Positions 62,397 through 64,000 of a stretch of 64,000 nucleotides of DNA are shown here, one piece after another. Made by a program: the position numbers and the translations under genes. The DNA is from Nonomuraea jabiensis (GTDB taxonomy: Bacteria; Actinomycetota; Actinomycetes; Streptosporangiales; Streptosporangiaceae): positions 9,746,501 through 9,810,500 of the forward strand of contig NZ_JACHMB010000001.1 of NCBI RefSeq assembly GCF_014204795.1, given 5' to 3'. The notes beneath the pieces were generated by a model, which ran no database searches, was not told the DNA's origin, and was given only the letters and a program-made list of their open reading frames with translations. Positions within the stretch are counted from its first letter, which is position 1; every line of letters begins with the position of its first letter.

Positions 62397-63365
62397 TCAG
62401 CCCTCGGCAACGCCGGCGGCCCGGACGGCGCGACCACCCACCTCTCGCAGGTACGCCAGCAGTTCCGGCGGGTCGTGCACCTCGAACTCGCAGCCGAGCA
62501 TGAGCAGCCGCGCCGCCAGCCACTCCAGGGTGTCGGCGTGTCCGCGCAGCTCGCAGCTGTGCCCATCGACGGGCCGGACGTCGTCCGGAGCGGCGCCGAG
62601 CCGCCGGATCACCTCCTCGGCCGGCAGGCGCAGGGTCGCCCGCACCTCGTAGGTGGGAACGATCGAGTACATCTTGCGCGTGACGAAGGCGGCCGCGTCC
62701 GGCTCGGGCGGCTCGCGGAGCGCGACCCGCACGCCGGTCGGCCGCGGGGCGCTGAGCCGGTCGACGCGGAAGATCCGCCAGTCGTCGCGGTCGTTGTCGT
62801 ACGCGAGCAGATACCAGCGGCGCCCGCCGGCCACCAGGCGGTAGGGCTCGACCAGGCGGCTGCTCCGGCTCCCGTCGTTGGCCTGGTAGTCGAAGCGCAG
62901 GCGTTCGCGGTTGGCGGCCGTCCAGGCGAGCACGGCCAGGTTCTGCGGGTCGACGCTGGGCCCGTTCGCCGCCGTCATCGATACCGTGGCGGCCCCGAGC
63001 GCGCCCACCCGCTGCCGCAGCCGCGCCGGCAGCACCTGCTCCAGCTTGGCCAGAGCGCGTACGGAGGCCTCCTCCATGCCGGCCACCGGCTGCCCGGCCG
63101 CCATGCGCAGGCCCACCGCGATGGCCACCGCCTCCTCGTCGTCCAGCAGCAGCGGCGGCATGGCCTTGCCGGCGACGAGCCGGTAGCCGCCCATCGCGCC
63201 CATCGTCGCCTGCACCGGGTAGCCGAGCTCGCGCAGGCGGTCGATGTCGCGGCGAACCGTACGGGGGCTGACCTCCAGCCGTTCGGCCAGCTCGCTGCCG
63301 GGCCATTCGCGCGGGGTCTGCAGCAACGACAGCAGCGCGAGCAGCCGTGCGGGGGTGTCGCTCAT
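62397..63365 (-). CDS. WYL-domain transcriptional regulator (DeoR-like HTH)
   Basis: A 322-residue protein, start taken at ATG 63365 (MSDTPARLLALLSLLQTPRE) with TTGGAGTC upstream. The HTH reads WPGSELAERLEVSPRTVRRD IDRLRELGYPVQATMGAMGG, followed by a WYL domain (LRFDYQANDGSRSSRLVEPY RLVAGGRRWYLLAYDNDRDD WRIFRVDRL) and a C-terminal WCX-like part. These regulators bind nucleotides, peptidoglycan fragments or other ligands. It is divergent from the epoxide hydrolase gene; such pairs are frequent in Actinobacteria, suggesting control of that gene. Confidence 0.92.
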   Translation of the reverse strand: MSDTPARLLALLSLLQTPREWPGSELAERLEVSPRTVRRDIDRLRELGYPVQATMGAMGGYRLVAGKAMPPLLLDDEEAVAIAVGLRMAAGQPVAGMEEASVRALAKLEQVLPARLRQRVGALGAATVSMTAANGPSVDPQNLAVLAWTAANRERLRFDYQANDGSRSSRLVEPYRLVAGGRRWYLLAYDNDRDDWRIFRVDRLSAPRPTGVRVALREPPEPDAAAFVTRKMYSIVPTYEVRATLRLPAEEVIRRLGAAPDDVRPVDGHSCELRGHADTLEWLAARLLMLGCEFEVHDPPELLAYLREVGGRAVRAAGVAEG

Positions 63366-63454
63366 GACTCCAAGTATGCGTGCCATGTAGGACACGGATC
63401 GACCTAGATGCCTCCTACCGTCGGTCCCGTCATCGCGACCACAGGAGGACAATC

Positions 63455-64000
63455 ATGGGCACCGAGATCCGCCCCTTTCGCATCGACATCCCCCAGGCCG
63501 ACCTGGACGACCTGAACGACCGGCTGGCCCGTACCCGGTGGTCCCGGCGGCTGCCGGGCGAGGGCTGGAGCCGCGGCGTCCCCGCCGACCACCTCGAGGA
63601 GTTGGCCTCCTACTGGCGCGACGGCTACGACTGGCGCCGGCACGAGGCGCGGCTGAACGGGTTCCCCCAGTTCATGACCGAGATCGACGGCCAGGACATC
63701 CACTTTCTGCACGTGCGCTCCGCCGAGCCGGACGCCCTGCCGCTCGTCCTGACGCACGGCTGGCCGAACTCCTTCGTGGAGTTCGCCGACCTCATCGAGC
63801 TTCTCACCGACCCCCGCGCGCACGGCGGCGACCCCGCTCAGGCGTTCCACGTCGTGGTGCCGTCGCTGCCCGGGTTCGCCTTCTCGGCGCCGCCGCGCGA
63901 GACCGGCTGGGACGTCACGCGCGTGGCGCGGATCTGGGCGGAGCTGATGCGCCGCCTCGGATACGACCGCTACGGCACCCAGGGCGGCGATTACGGCGCG
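63455..64000 (+). CDS. Epoxide hydrolase family protein (3' part outside window)
   Basis: The first 182 codons of an alpha/beta-hydrolase running off the right edge, from ATG 63455 with AGGAGG upstream. The EHN domain is FRIDIPQADLDDLNDRLART with WSRRLPGEGW and DYLEEL-type helix VPADHLEELASYWRDGYDWR. The hydrolase core shows LPLVLTHGWPNSFVEFADLI (HGWP oxyanion motif, about 101-104) and the nucleophile elbow GTQGGDYGA with Asp179. The lid tyrosines and the Asp/His pair should lie beyond base 64000. It likely hydrolyses an epoxide or ester; the substrate is unknown. Confidence 0.9.
   Translation, partial: MGTEIRPFRIDIPQADLDDLNDRLARTRWSRRLPGEGWSRGVPADHLEELASYWRDGYDWRRHEARLNGFPQFMTEIDGQDIHFLHVRSAEPDALPLVLTHGWPNSFVEFADLIELLTDPRAHGGDPAQAFHVVVPSLPGFAFSAPPRETGWDVTRVARIWAELMRRLGYDRYGTQGGDYGA

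Overview
The window is high-GC DNA with GTG starts, many 4-nt start/stop overlaps, Tat-secreted enzymes, a DUF5999 gene and ATP-binding anti-sigma-like genes. This suggests a filamentous actinobacterium, most likely of the Streptosporangiaceae (Nonomuraea-like). The genus is inferred from gene content only. I saw no rRNA, tRNA, CRISPR array or intact mobile element.

Layout. 1-8.4 kb: partial DUF1062 gene, small monooxygenase-like protein, two ATP-binding anti-sigma-like genes (one coupled to DUF5999), a LuxR-type ATPase regulator divergent from a duplicated-domain protein, DUF1835, and a MerR/GyrI pair. 8.4-17 kb: ArsR relic, DUF4037, GNAT, purB, UvrA-like resistance ATPase, two VOC proteins around an AraC regulator, and an O-methyltransferase. 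17-18.4 kb: decayed Tn3-type transposase and a peptidase relic. 18.4-27.1 kb: carbohydrate locus 1 (LacI, FAD oxidoreductase, ABC importer, Tat-secreted enzyme; divergent Tat-secreted beta-propeller glycosidase). 27.1-32.3 kb: gene relics, then a four-gene lipoprotein/MacA-like/MacB-like export operon. 32.3-44.5 kb: carbohydrate locus 2 (LacI, two permeases, two GH2 enzymes; divergent binding protein and sulfatase). 44.5-53 kb: a scrap-rich stretch (relics of PQQ sugar dehydrogenase, SDR, integrase and a second Tn3 transposase) that also holds a DHFR-like protein, a GNAT, a class A beta-lactamase and a TetR/SDR divergent pair. 53-64 kb: a cysteine-poor carboxymuconolactone-decarboxylase-like protein, coiled-coil protein, APH-like kinase, DUF6493, MFS exporter with divergent Lrp regulator, and a WYL regulator divergent from an epoxide hydrolase cut by the right edge.

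How genes work together. Each carbohydrate locus is a self-contained import and degradation unit with its own LacI repressor. Each has a different palindromic operator repeated in its divergent promoter region, so the likely regulatory wiring can be read from the sequence. Locus 2 combines a Cys-type sulfatase with one secreted and one apparently cytoplasmic GH2 enzyme, which points to a sulfated or otherwise decorated glycan. Two further shared elements stand out: a 25-bp element at almost the same distance upstream of both ATP-binding/DUF5999 transcription units, and a 25-bp element containing TTTACAAwGTAGAT near three unrelated genes.
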